64,000 nucleotides of DNA from Streptomyces griseomycini (GTDB lineage Bacteria; Actinomycetota; Actinomycetes; Streptomycetales; Streptomycetaceae). Shown piece after piece: positions 22,904-31,792 of this stretch. The position numbers and the translations under genes were made by a program. Under the pieces are notes generated by a model. That model was not told the DNA's origin, searched no databases, and worked only from the letters and a program-made list of their open reading frames with translations. Each line of letters starts with the position of its first letter. Position 1 is the stretch's first letter. Where the stretch lies: assembly GCF_014203535.1 (NCBI RefSeq), contig NZ_JACHJI010000008.1, positions 62,001 to 126,000 on the forward strand, written 5' to 3'.

Positions 22904-24382
22904 TCACTTCGCTTCTGACGGGGCCGGTGCGGCGAGCCGGGAGCGGCGGTAGCCGTACAGGAAGTAGAACACGAGCCCGACGGCCATCCAGACACCGAAG
23001 ACCACCCAGGTGATCGTGGACAGGCTGCCCATCATCCACACGCAGAAGCCGAAGCCCAGCGCGGGCAGGACCGGCGACAGCGGCACCCGGAAGGTGCGGG
23101 GCATGTCGGGGCGGGTCCGGCGCAGCACCACGACGGCCACGTTGACCAGCGCGAAGGCGAACAGGGTGCCGATGCTGGTGGCGTCGGCGAGCTGGCCGAG
23201 CGGGACCGCGGCGGCGAGCACGCCGCAGAACAGGGAGACGATCAGGGTGTTGGTGCGGGGCGTGCCGGTCTTCGGGTGGACCCTGGCGAACGCCTTCGGC
23301 ACGAGCCCGTCCCGGGCCATGGCGAACAGGACCCGGGTCTGGCCGTAGAGCACGGTCAGCACGACGCTGGCGATGGCGATGACGGCGCAGAACGCGAGCA
23401 GGGTGCCCCAGAAGGTCTGGCCGGTGACCTCGCGCATGATCTGGGCGAGCGCGGCCTCGGAGTCGGTGAAGTTCTTCCAGGGCTTGGCGCCGACGGCGAC
23501 GGCGGCGACGAGGACGTACAGCACGGTGATGATGACGAGCGACAGCAGGATCGCGCGGGGCAGGTCGCGCTGGGCGTTCCTCGCCTCCTCGCCGGCGGTG
23601 GAGGCGGCGTCGAAGCCGATGTAGGAGAAGAAGAGCGTCGCCCCGGCGGCGCTGACGCCGGCCATGCCGAGCGGCATGAAGTTCTCGTAGTTGCCGGAGC
23701 GGAAGCCCTGGACGCCGATGGCGCAGAACAGCACCAGGGCGCCGATCTTCACGATGACCATGACCGTGTTGGCGCGGGCGGACTCGCGGGCGCCGCCCAG
23801 CAGGAACGCCATGGCGAGCAGGACCACGATCAGCGCGGGCAGGTTGAAGACTCCGCCGTCGCCGGGCGGGGCGGACAGCGCGGCGGGGATGGTGACGCCG
23901 ATGGTGCCGTCGAGCAGTTCGTTGAGGTACTCGCCCCAGCCGACGGCGACGGCGGCGACCGACACGCCGTACTCGAGGACCAGGCACCAGCCGCAGACCC
24001 AGGCGACCAGCTCGCCCATCGTTGCGTACGCATACGAGTAGGAGGAGCCGGAGACCGGGATGGTGCCCGCCAGCTCGGCGTAGGAGAGGGCCGAGAAGAG
24101 GGCCGTCAGACCGGCGATGACGAAGGAGAGGGTGACGGCCGGACCGGCCTTGGGGACGGCCTCGCCGAGGACGACGAAGATGCCGGTGCCGAGGGTGGCA
24201 CCGATGCTGATCATGGTCAGCTGCCACAGCCCGAGGGAGCGGCGCAGCGAGCCTCCCTCACCCTGGCCACCCTCGGCGACCAGGTGTTCCACGGGCTTGC
24301 GGCGCATCAGGCGCGCGCCGACGCCCGAGGCGGACGGCGCGGTGGGCCTGCTGTTGTGCGGGGGTGCGCCTTGGTCGAGCAC
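22904..24382 (-). CDS. APC-family permease, cationic amino-acid transporter type
   Basis: The 492-residue membrane protein has the first-helix motif SIGATLGTGIFVVLGE and the following SFVIAGLTALFSALSYAELAG, with GSSYSYAYATMGELVAWVCGW. This is the CAT branch (YfnA/CAT-like) of the amino acid-polyamine-cation superfamily, whose members favour lysine, arginine or other amino acids. GTG 24382 has AAGGAG upstream; the next possible start is 24307. It leads the operon with the Lrp gene. The CAT type agrees with a lysine or arginine route through the DavB/DavA-like enzymes. Confidence 0.9.
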   Translation of the reverse strand: MLDQGAPPHNSRPTAPSASGVGARLMRRKPVEHLVAEGGQGEGGSLRRSLGLWQLTMISIGATLGTGIFVVLGEAVPKAGPAVTLSFVIAGLTALFSALSYAELAGTIPVSGSSYSYAYATMGELVAWVCGWCLVLEYGVSVAAVAVGWGEYLNELLDGTIGVTIPAALSAPPGDGGVFNLPALIVVLLAMAFLLGGARESARANTVMVIVKIGALVLFCAIGVQGFRSGNYENFMPLGMAGVSAAGATLFFSYIGFDAASTAGEEARNAQRDLPRAILLSLVIITVLYVLVAAVAVGAKPWKNFTDSEAALAQIMREVTGQTFWGTLLAFCAVIAIASVVLTVLYGQTRVLFAMARDGLVPKAFARVHPKTGTPRTNTLIVSLFCGVLAAAVPLGQLADATSIGTLFAFALVNVAVVVLRRTRPDMPRTFRVPLSPVLPALGFGFCVWMMGSLSTITWVVFGVWMAVGLVFYFLYGYRRSRLAAPAPSEAK

Positions 24383-24490
24383 GCGCTGGCTCCTTCGTCA
24401 CTGCCGGTCTTCCGCGGCGGGGACCGGCGGCGCCCCGCGACAGCCGGGACCCGTCGAGCGGAGTCCCCGCCGCACCACGTACAGCGCGTA

Positions 24491-24607
24491 ACCCTACGAG
24501 GTCGGGCGTTGCTGCTGAAATGCAGCAACCTTGCGCACCGCCGTAAGATCGTTGCGTTCCTCGCGCCGGAGCGGGTGTTCGTTGCGCCGGGGCTTTCGTC
24601 CGTTGCG
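24491..24607 (-). promoter_or_regulatory. Promoter of the permease-Lrp operon with palindrome and three GTTGCG boxes
   Basis: On the minus strand, -10 TAGGGT (24496-24491) and -35 TTCAGC (24519-24514) are 17 bases apart. A palindrome GTTGCTGC-N6-GCAGCAAC (24508-24529) covers the -35. Upstream are CGTTGCG copies at 24550-24556, 24580-24586 and 24601-24607, spaced 30 and 21 bases. The layout fits binding of an Lrp octamer along several sites, with the palindrome as a repressing or autoregulating site. Confidence 0.55.
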
Positions 24608-24630
24608 TCCGGACCGGGCCGGGCCGCGGG

Positions 24631-25144
24631 TCAGGCCGGCTCCCCGGCGGGCAGTTCCCTGACCAGGAAGGTGCACGGATCGGCGCGCTCGTGGCGGGTC
24701 CCGTCGGCGTCCCGGTACGTCCAGCGGTCGAGGTAGTCGGTGAGGGGCGGTGGCCGAGCCGTGCGTAGAGGGCGCCCGCGCGCGGGGTGTGCCGGACGCC
24801 ACCCCGAGACCGACGGCCGTGTGGCCGCGCTCCCGGGCCGGCGCCTCGGCCCTGCGGAGCAGCGCGCTGCCGATGCCCCGCGAGCGCAGGCGCTCCGGCC
24901 AGACGCCGAGACCGTTGATCTCCGGGCAGCCCGGCCGTGCGGCCCGTACACCGGGGTCCGCGCAGCCGCCCCAGCGCACCTCCGCGTGGCCCACGGGCCG
25001 TCCGTCCAGCCAGACGACGGGGGAGGTGCTCTCACCGGCCCGCTGGCGCGCGAACCGGCGGGCGTGGAAGGAGGTGGCTCCCGCGGAGCCGATGTACCGG
25101 TCCAGCCGTTCCACGTCCGCGGCCCGGCAGACGGTGATCCCCAT
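24631..25144 (-). pseudogene. GNAT acetyltransferase with two single-base frameshifts
   Basis: From ATG 25144 the frame reads a GNAT protein: MGITVCRAADVERLD, a NGLGVWPERLRSRGIGSALL acetyl-CoA loop, and GHTAVGLGVASGTPRA. The fold continues as GALYARLGHRP in a second frame and LTDYLDRWTYRDADGTR to the stop at 24631 in a third. One lost base near 24770-24785 and one near 24750 would restore a 171-residue protein (514 bases present, 516 expected). Both losses lie in C or G runs. It is either a fresh pseudogene or sequencing error. Amino-acid spans are short so the join is convincing. Confidence 0.75.
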
Positions 25145-25238
25145 GACGACGACCGTACGGGCCCGGACGCACCACGGCCCCCGTTCTTCCCGGCGGGCGG
25201 GGTCGGCGGGGGCCGTGGGGGGGGGAAGGCGGGCGCCG

Positions 25239-26681
25239 TCAGTTCCAGCTGGCGTGCAGCGGCTTGCCCTCGGCGTAGCCGGCGGCGCTCTGGATGCCGA
25301 CGATGGCCTTCTCGGCGAACTCCTCGAGGGAGGCGGCACCGGCGTAGGTGCAGGAGGAGCGGACGCCCGCGATGATCGAGTCGATCAGGTCCTCGACGCC
25401 CGGCCGGGCCGGGTCGAGGAACATGCGGGAGGTGGAGATGCCCTCCTCGAACAGCCCCTTGCGGGCCCGGTCGTAGGCCGACTCCTCGGAGGTCCGGTTG
25501 CGCACGGCACGCGCGGAGGCCATGCCGAACGACTCCTTGTAGGCACGGCCGTTCGCGTCGTGCTGGAGGTCGCCCGGGGACTCGTAGGTCCCGGCGAACC
25601 AGGAGCCGATCATCACGTTGGACGCGCCGGCCGCGAGCGCCATCGCCACGTCGCGCGGGTGACGGACACCGCCGTCGGCCCACACGTGCTTGCCGTACTT
25701 CTTCGCCTCCGCCGCGCACTCCAGGACGGCGGAGAACTGCGGGCGGCCGACGCCGGTCATCATCCGGGTGGTGCACATGGCGCCGGGGCCGACGCCGACC
25801 TTGACGATGTCCGCGCCCGCCTCGACGAGGTCGCGCACGCCCTCGGCGGAGACGATGTTCCCGGCGACGATCGGGACCTGCGGGTCGAGGCCGCGCACCA
25901 GCTTGACGGCGTTGATCATCGACTCCTGGTGGCCGTGCGCGGTGTCGATGACGAGCGTGTCCACGCCCGCGTCCAGCAGCTGCTTGGCCTTCCCCGCCAC
26001 GTCGCCGTTGATGCCGACGGCGGCGGCGATGCGCAGCCGGCCCCGGTCGTCGGTCGCCGGGGTGTACAGCGTGGCGCGCAGGGCGCCCTTGCGGGTGAGG
26101 ATGCCGGCCAGCCTGCCGTCCCCGTCGACGGCCGGGGCGTAGCGGCGGTTGGCGTGGTCGAGGGTGTTGAAGGCCTCGCGCGGGTCCATGTCCGCGTCGA
26201 TCAGCAGCAGGTCCTTGGACATGACCTCTTCGAGCTGCGTGAAGCGGTCCACGCCGGACAGGTCGGTGTCGGTGACCACGCCGACCGGCTTGTGCCCGTC
26301 GTCCACGACGACGCCCGCGTTGTGCGCGCGCTTGGGCAGCAGGGCGAGCGCGTCGGCGACGGTCTGGTGCGGGGCCAGCACGATGGGGGTGTCGAGCACC
26401 AGGTGGCGGCTCTTGACCCAGGAGACGACCTCGGTGACGACCTCGATCGGGATGTCCTGCGGGATGACCACGAGACCGCCGCGGCGGGCCACGGTCTCGG
26501 CCATGCGGCGCCCGGCGATGGCGGTCATGTTGGCGACGACGAGCGGGATGGTGGTGCCCGTGCCGTCCGGGGAGCTGAGGTCCACGCCCTGACGCGAGCC
26601 GACCGCGGACCGGCTCGGCACCATGAAGACGTCGTCGTACGTCAGGTCGTACGCGGGCTGGATGTCGTTGAGGAAACGCAC
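25239..26681 (-). CDS. guaB1: GuaB1-type IMP dehydrogenase/GMP reductase with CBS domains
   Basis: The 480-residue protein has the IMPDH/GMPR barrel with the catalytic loop GVGPGAMCTTRMMTGVG (active Cys) and two CBS domains at about residues 95-205. The N-terminus reads RFLNDIQPAYDLTYDDVFMVPSRS. It is the actinobacterial GuaB1 type, whose mycobacterial member was shown to work as a GMP reductase, not as IMP dehydrogenase; GMP reductase is therefore the better guess. I chose GTG 26681 because homologous proteins begin at RFLND; GTG 26690 is possible. It is separated from the upstream SorC gene by a strong hairpin. Confidence 0.88.
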   Translation of the reverse strand: MRFLNDIQPAYDLTYDDVFMVPSRSAVGSRQGVDLSSPDGTGTTIPLVVANMTAIAGRRMAETVARRGGLVVIPQDIPIEVVTEVVSWVKSRHLVLDTPIVLAPHQTVADALALLPKRAHNAGVVVDDGHKPVGVVTDTDLSGVDRFTQLEEVMSKDLLLIDADMDPREAFNTLDHANRRYAPAVDGDGRLAGILTRKGALRATLYTPATDDRGRLRIAAAVGINGDVAGKAKQLLDAGVDTLVIDTAHGHQESMINAVKLVRGLDPQVPIVAGNIVSAEGVRDLVEAGADIVKVGVGPGAMCTTRMMTGVGRPQFSAVLECAAEAKKYGKHVWADGGVRHPRDVAMALAAGASNVMIGSWFAGTYESPGDLQHDANGRAYKESFGMASARAVRNRTSEESAYDRARKGLFEEGISTSRMFLDPARPGVEDLIDSIIAGVRSSCTYAGAASLEEFAEKAIVGIQSAAGYAEGKPLHASWN

Positions 26682-26850
26682 GTGCTGCACATCCCAGTCG
26701 ATCAGAGGTGGCCCCCGGACAGGTCTGCCAGGGGGAAGAGCACGTACTTCATTGTCCCATGTCGACCGGTATGCGGTCCCCGGGCACATCGTCCAAGCAG
26801 GTCAGGGGGTCTCGGGAGGAACCTCCAAAGCGGGAGGGGGGATGGGGCCG

Positions 26851-26890
26851 CCCGCGGGAGGGGGCGGCGGCGACCGCCCCCTCCCGCGGG
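26851..26890 (-). terminator. 17-bp-stem terminator of the SorC-type gene
   Basis: A perfect 17-bp stem (26851-26867 with 26874-26890) and loop CGGCGA lie four bases beyond the stop of the SorC-type regulator gene. It is one of the strongest hairpins in the window. Confidence 0.8.
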
Positions 26891-26894
26891 GTCG

Positions 26895-27938
26895 TCAGTT
26901 TCCGTCGGGGTCGGCCCGGTTGAGCGCCGGCTTCGGCGTCGGTCCCGCCGTCATCAGGTAGTCCGCGGCCGAGGTGTCCGTCACCAGGCTGGTGACGAGC
27001 CCGGAGCGCAGCACCGCGTCGATCGCCGGTCCCTTGCGCTGTCCGCCCGCGATCGCGACGACCTCGGGGACGCGCCGGAGCTGGTCGGTCTTGACCGTGA
27101 TGCACCGCTCCCCCAGGTCCCGGCCGACCCGGCGCCCCTCGGCGTCGAAGAGGTGCGCGGACATCTCGGCGGCGACACCGAGGGAGGCGTAGTGCGCGCG
27201 CTCCTCGTCGCTGAGCATGTCGTGCACCGTCGAGATGCCCGGCTCCCAGGAGCCGATGGACACACAGGCGACCGTGACCTTGTCGAAGTACTCGAAGGCC
27301 CGCGCGATCCCGGTCTGGTGGCGCAGCGCCGCCGCGGTGGCCGCGTCCGGCAGCAGCATCGGCGCGTAGATGGGGTGGGCGTCGCCGCCCGACACCTGCG
27401 CGGCGCGGCGCACGGCCTCCACCGAGCCGCGTTCGGCGGTCCCGGCGTCGTACACCCCCGTCAGCTGCACGACCGTGCAGGGCGGCAGCCGGTCCAGGGC
27501 CGCCGCCATGTGGATGGTGGACCGGCCCCAGGCCAGGCCCAGCACGTCCCCCTCGTTGACCAGCTCGCCGAGCAGGTCGGCGGCCACCTCTCCCAGGTTC
27601 TCGGGGTCGGGTGTCTCCTCGGCCTCGGCCGGGGACTCGACCACGACGGCGTGCCTGAGGCCGTAGCGGGCGCGGAGCGCGTCGGAGCGCTCGGCGTCCA
27701 GCTCGGCCGGCACGCGGATCTCGATCCGTACGAGATCCCGTTCGAGGGCGGTCTCCAGGACCCGGGCCACCTTGAAGCGGCTGACGCCGAACTCCTCGGC
27801 GATCTGGATCTTGGATTTGCCCTCGAGGTAGAAGCGGCGGGCCATGGCCGCCGCCTGCACCAGCTCAGCGGGTCCCATCCGCATGGCTGACCGGCCCGCC
27901 GACATACCCGACACGGCGATCTCCTCACTGCTGTTCAC
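26895..27938 (-). CDS. SorC/DeoR-type sugar-binding transcriptional regulator
   Basis: The 347-residue protein has an N-terminal helix-turn-helix (YLEGKSKIQIAEEFGVSRFKVARVL) and a SorC sugar-phosphate-binding domain with GLAWGRSTIHMAAAL and VACVSIGSWEPG. The C-terminal VVAIAGGQRKGPAIDAVLRSGLV is the family's effector loop. Members repress or activate genes in answer to a phosphorylated sugar. The start is GTG 27938. Its neighbour upstream is rpe, which works on pentose phosphates, so a sugar-phosphate signal is reasonable but unproven. Confidence 0.9.
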   Translation of the reverse strand: MNSSEEIAVSGMSAGRSAMRMGPAELVQAAAMARRFYLEGKSKIQIAEEFGVSRFKVARVLETALERDLVRIEIRVPAELDAERSDALRARYGLRHAVVVESPAEAEETPDPENLGEVAADLLGELVNEGDVLGLAWGRSTIHMAAALDRLPPCTVVQLTGVYDAGTAERGSVEAVRRAAQVSGGDAHPIYAPMLLPDAATAAALRHQTGIARAFEYFDKVTVACVSIGSWEPGISTVHDMLSDEERAHYASLGVAAEMSAHLFDAEGRRVGRDLGERCITVKTDQLRRVPEVVAIAGGQRKGPAIDAVLRSGLVTSLVTDTSAADYLMTAGPTPKPALNRADPDGN

Positions 27939-28016
27939 ACTCTGGATTCGCCGTTCATCCTTGCAGATCCGGCGCGGTTGATCAGCCCTGCTGGGAGCCG
28001 TTCACGTTCCTGACGC

Positions 28017-28703
28017 TCAGTGGTCGCACGCCCACGACGCCTTGCCGGTGGCGGCCTCGGCCTGGTTGCGCAGTGCACGGACCGCCTCGGCCGGGTCCGA
28101 CGCCCCGTACACGGCGGAACCCGCGACGAAGACGTCGGCGCCGGCGTCGGCGCACCGTTCGATGGTGGACGCCGAGACCCCGCCGTCGACCTGCAGCCAG
28201 AGCTCCAGACCGTGCTTGTCGATCAGTTCGCGGGTGCGGCGGATCTTCGGGAGCATGATGTCGAGGAAGGCCTGGCCCCCGAAGCCCGGCTCGACCGTCA
28301 TGATCAGCAGCATGTCGAGCTCGGGGAGCAGGTCCTCGTACGGCTCGATGGGGGTCGCGGGCCTGAGCGCCATGGAGGCGCGCGCGCCCTTGGCCCGGAT
28401 CTCCCGGGCGAGCCGCACCGGTGCGGTGGCCGCCTCGACGTGGAAGGTGACGGAACCGGCCCCCGCTTCCACGTACTGGGGCGCCCACCGATCGGGGGCC
28501 TCGATCATCAGGTGGCAGTCCAGCGGGGTGTCCGTCGCACGGGCGAGCGACTCCACGACCGGCACGCCGAGCGTGAGGTTCGGGACGAAATGGTTGTCCA
28601 TGACGTCGACGTGGAGCCAGTCGGCTCCCTCGACCGCCCTGGCCTCGTCCGCGAGGCGGGCGAAGTCGGCGGACAGGATGCTGGGATTGATCTGCACGGC
28701 CAT
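28017..28703 (-). CDS. rpe: Ribulose-phosphate 3-epimerase
   Basis: Rpe interconverts ribulose 5-phosphate and xylulose 5-phosphate in the pentose phosphate path. The 228-residue barrel starts at ATG 28703 and shows INPSILSADFARL, the metal-binding LHVDVMDNHFVPN, the HLMIEAP stretch, MTVEPGFGGQ and QVDGGVSAST. These give the zinc/iron ligands (two His, two Asp). Length is normal. It has 78 bases to the SorC-type gene, with no clear terminator, so the two may be co-transcribed. Confidence 0.97.
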   Translation of the reverse strand: MAVQINPSILSADFARLADEARAVEGADWLHVDVMDNHFVPNLTLGVPVVESLARATDTPLDCHLMIEAPDRWAPQYVEAGAGSVTFHVEAATAPVRLAREIRAKGARASMALRPATPIEPYEDLLPELDMLLIMTVEPGFGGQAFLDIMLPKIRRTRELIDKHGLELWLQVDGGVSASTIERCADAGADVFVAGSAVYGASDPAEAVRALRNQAEAATGKASWACDH

Positions 28704-28787
28704 GGGACCAAGCCTGCCATGCCCGCGCCCGTATGTTCCCCCCGGTCCGGACCTGGTTTTTCATCGGATGTTCCGACGCCGCCGCCC

Positions 28788-29364
28788 GTGCCGGTGCTGT
28801 GGCTGACGGTGCTGTTCGTGACCGCGCCCCTCGCGCAGAGGCCGGCGGACGCCCAGGACGACGACGCGGCGTCCCGGCCGCCGGGGTCCGCGGAGTCGCC
28901 CCGGGTCCTGGAGATCTCCGAGGACTTCCGGCCCTGGCGGATCCCCGCATCGTGGTCCACGCCCGGGAGGCCGGTCCGCGTGCGGCGCGGGTCTTCGTGC
29001 CGATCGCGACGGACGCGAAGGGCTGGGAGCGGATCGCGCCCGTGGTCGACCCGGTCCGGGACGACGCCGGCGGGGGCGGCGACGGGCTCGCCGTGCGCTT
29101 CACGGGCCCGGGCGGCACCTCGGCCGGGCCCGGTCCCGGCCGCACCTTCGCCGCCCTCGGCACGCTCCCCGGGGCCGCCTCCGCCGAGGCCGGCCTCGCG
29201 GTCGCGCCGGGCGTCCCGCCGGACACCTGCGTCGTGCGGTCGGTGCCGGTCACGTCCCTGTTCCCGGACGTGGGCCCGAGGGTGTGGTGGCCGGACTGTG
29301 AGGGCGACCGGGACGACGGGGACGACCGGGACGACGGGACCGAGGCGGGGGCCGGAGGCGAGCG
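28788..29364 (+). pseudogene. Frameshifted secreted protein, possible
   Basis: From GTG 28788 the frame reads a signal-like PVLWLTVLFVTAPLAQRPADA and continues to EISEDFRPWR near 28942. A one-base shift at the GGATCC site then gives DPRIVVHAREAGPRAARVF and on to CVVRSVPVTSLFPDVG, with good Streptomyces codon use. The second frame runs without a stop into the 3' end of rsmB, so the natural end is lost too. No family is recognised and no ribosome binding site is seen. It may be a decayed gene or chance open frames; the 660-bp gap between rpe and rsmB holds nothing else. An 18-bp tandem repeat is at 29305-29340. Confidence 0.35.
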
Positions 29365-30783
29365 TCAGCCGGTCCGGCGGATGAGCGCCAGGTACATCGC
29401 GTCGGTCCCGTGCAGGTGCGGCCACAGCTGTACGTCGGGGCCCTCGCCCAGATCCGGCACGCCCGGCAGCAGCGGCCGGGCGTCGACCAGTCCGGTGTCC
29501 GGGAACTGCTTGAGGAGGTCGGCGACCACCGCCCGGGTCTCCGCGAGGTGGGGCGAGCAGGTGGCGTAGCCGACGACCCCGCCGACCCGCACGGACTCCA
29601 GGGCGGTGCGCAGCAGTCCGCGCTGGAGCGGGGCGAAGCCGTCCAGGTCCTCCGGCCGGCGCCGCCAGCGCGCCTCGGGGCGGCGGCGCAGGGCGCCGAG
29701 ACCCGTGCACGGCACGTCGACCAGAACCCGGTCGAAGCTGCCGGGCCGCCACGCCGGCCGCGTCCCGTCGGCGGCGACGACCTGGTACGGCCCCGGATTG
29801 CCGGACAGTGCCTTCGCCACCAGCCCGGCCCGGTGCGGCTGCTTCTCCGAGGCGAGCAGGACGGCGCCCCGCTCGGCGGCGAGCGCCCCGAGCAGCGCGG
29901 CCTTGCCGCCGGGCCCGGCACACCCGTCCAGCCACATCCGGTCACGGCCCTCGACCGGCGCGTTCGCGAGCGCGAGGGCGACGAGCTGGCTGCCCTCGTC
30001 CTGGACACCGGCCCGGCCCTCGGCGACCGCCGCGACGGCGCCCGGCTCACCGCCCTCGGTCAGCCGCACGGCGTAGGGCGACCAGCGCCCCGGCACGGCC
30101 GCCTCCTCGCCGAGCAGTTCGCCGGTGGTGGCCCGGCCCGGCCGGGCGACGAGCGTGACCTCGGGCCGCTCGTTGTCGGCCCGCAGCAGGTCCTCGATGC
30201 CGGCCCGTCCGCCGCCGAGCGAGTCCCACAGCGCGGAGACGACCCAGCGGGGGTGCGAGTGCACGACGGCGAGATGGTCCTCGGGGTCCTCGTCGTAGGG
30301 CGGCGCGACGCGCTCCAGCCACCCGTCGAGATCGTCCTGCGCGACCTTGCGCAGCACGGCGTTGACGAACTTGGCCCGCCCGTCGCCCAGCACCACCCGG
30401 GCCAGTTCGACGGAGGCGGACACGGCGGCGTGCGTCGGGATCCGCGTCCCGAGCAACTGGTGCGCGCCCAGGCTCAGCACGTCCAGCACCGGCGGGTCGA
30501 CCTCGCGCAGCGGCCGGTCGACGCAGGCCGCGATGATCGCGTCGTACGTCCCCTGCCGGCGCAGCGTCCCGTAGACCAGCTCGGTCGCCAGCGCCGCGTC
30601 CCGGGCGTCGAAGTCACCGCTCTCGCGCGCCTTGCGCAGCAGCGGCGGCAGCACGAGGTTGGCGTACGCGTCCCGCTCGTCCACGGCCCGCAGGGCGTCG
30701 AAGGCGAGGATGCGGACGGGGTCCTTCTGGGGCCGGCGGTAGGGCTTGGCGGGCTTGCGGGGCCGACGGGGCTGGTCGCTCAC
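29365..30783 (-). CDS. rsmB: 16S rRNA (cytosine 967-C5)-methyltransferase
   Basis: RsmB methylates C967 of 16S rRNA. The 472-residue protein has an N-terminal NusB-like RNA-binding domain (residues about 25-160) and a C-terminal SAM-dependent domain with DGCAGPGGKAALL as SAM loop. The two catalytic cysteines lie in DVPCTGLGALRRRPEARW and YATCSPHLAETR. The Lys/Arg-rich N-terminus is normal in actinobacteria. The start is GTG 30783. It lies after fmt (76 bases) in the same direction, the usual fmt-rsmB pair. Confidence 0.95.
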   Translation of the reverse strand: MSDQPRRPRKPAKPYRRPQKDPVRILAFDALRAVDERDAYANLVLPPLLRKARESGDFDARDAALATELVYGTLRRQGTYDAIIAACVDRPLREVDPPVLDVLSLGAHQLLGTRIPTHAAVSASVELARVVLGDGRAKFVNAVLRKVAQDDLDGWLERVAPPYDEDPEDHLAVVHSHPRWVVSALWDSLGGGRAGIEDLLRADNERPEVTLVARPGRATTGELLGEEAAVPGRWSPYAVRLTEGGEPGAVAAVAEGRAGVQDEGSQLVALALANAPVEGRDRMWLDGCAGPGGKAALLGALAAERGAVLLASEKQPHRAGLVAKALSGNPGPYQVVAADGTRPAWRPGSFDRVLVDVPCTGLGALRRRPEARWRRRPEDLDGFAPLQRGLLRTALESVRVGGVVGYATCSPHLAETRAVVADLLKQFPDTGLVDARPLLPGVPDLGEGPDVQLWPHLHGTDAMYLALIRRTG

Positions 30784-30859
30784 GAAAAAGGTGCTCCGGA
30801 AGTGGGGTGGGGTGCGCGGTCCAGCCTACGTCGTCGGGGCGGACCGCCGCCCCGCGGCG

Positions 30860-31792
30860 TCAGGCGCCGACGCCCTCCCCGGCGGCGATCCGCACCCCGC
30901 GCGCCCAGTCCGCCGCCCGCATCGGCTTCTTGCCCTGGGCCTGCACCCACAGCAGCTCCACGGCGTACGAACCGGTGCCGACGTACACGTTGTTCTTGCC
31001 GGCGGCCAGCTCCCCGGGCGCGAGGTCGGTCCGCCCGGGCACGGGGGCGGCCTGGACGATCTTGAGCCGCTCGCCCCGGAAGGTGGTCCAGGCGCCGGGC
31101 GCGGGGGTGCAGCCGCGCACCACGCGGTCGACCCGCAGCGCCGGGGTGTTCCAGTCGACACGGGCGTCCTCGACGGTGACCTTGGGCGCGAGGCTGACGC
31201 CCTCGGCGGGCTGCGGCACGGCCTTCAGGGTGCCGTCCTCGATGCCGTCCATGGTCGCGGCGAGCAGTCCGGCGCCGGCGAGGGCGAGCCGGGTGAGCAG
31301 GTCGCCGCTGGTGTCGGTGGGGCGGATCTCCTCGGTGAGGGTGCCGTAGACGGGCCCGGAGTCGAGGCCCTCCTCGATGAGGAAGGTGGAGGCGCCGGTG
31401 ATCTCGTCGCCCGCCATGACGGCGTGCTGCACGGGGGCGGCCCCGCGCCAGGCGGGCAGCAGCGAGAAGTGCAGGTTGACCCAGCCCCGGGCCGGGATGT
31501 CCAGGGCCGCCTTGGGCAGCAGGGCGCCGTAGGCGACGACGGGACAGCAGTCGGGGCCGATCTCCTTCAGGCGCTCCAGGAACTCCGGGTCCCTGGGCCT
31601 GGCCGGCTTGAGCACCTCGATCCCGGCCTCCTCGGCCCGCTCGGCGACGGGTGAGGCGACCAGCCTGCGGCCCCGACCGGCCGGCGCGTCGGGCCGCGTG
31701 ACGACGGCGGCCACCTCGTGCCGCCCGGAGGCGAGGAGTGCGTCCAGCGCGGGAACGGCGACCTCGGGGGTACCGGCGAAGACGAGCTTCAT
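30860..31792 (-). CDS. fmt: Methionyl-tRNA formyltransferase
   Basis: Fmt formylates the amino group of initiator Met-tRNA. The 310-residue protein starts at ATG 31792 with KLVFAGTPEVAVPALDALL and has the catalytic NLHFSLLPAWRGAAPVQHAV region (Asn, His) and GASTFLIEEGLDSGPV. The C-terminal domain is the tRNA-binding OB-like fold. The frame is open further upstream but the family N-terminus fixes the start. rsmB follows in the operon. Confidence 0.96.
   Translation of the reverse strand: MKLVFAGTPEVAVPALDALLASGRHEVAAVVTRPDAPAGRGRRLVASPVAERAEEAGIEVLKPARPRDPEFLERLKEIGPDCCPVVAYGALLPKAALDIPARGWVNLHFSLLPAWRGAAPVQHAVMAGDEITGASTFLIEEGLDSGPVYGTLTEEIRPTDTSGDLLTRLALAGAGLLAATMDGIEDGTLKAVPQPAEGVSLAPKVTVEDARVDWNTPALRVDRVVRGCTPAPGAWTTFRGERLKIVQAAPVPGRTDLAPGELAAGKNNVYVGTGSYAVELLWVQAQGKKPMRAADWARGVRIAAGEGVGA

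Noticed and set aside
29305..29340. 18-bp tandem repeat as a regulatory site
   Set aside because: It encodes or resembles a Gly/Asp-rich run in a doubtful gene and lies at no promoter.
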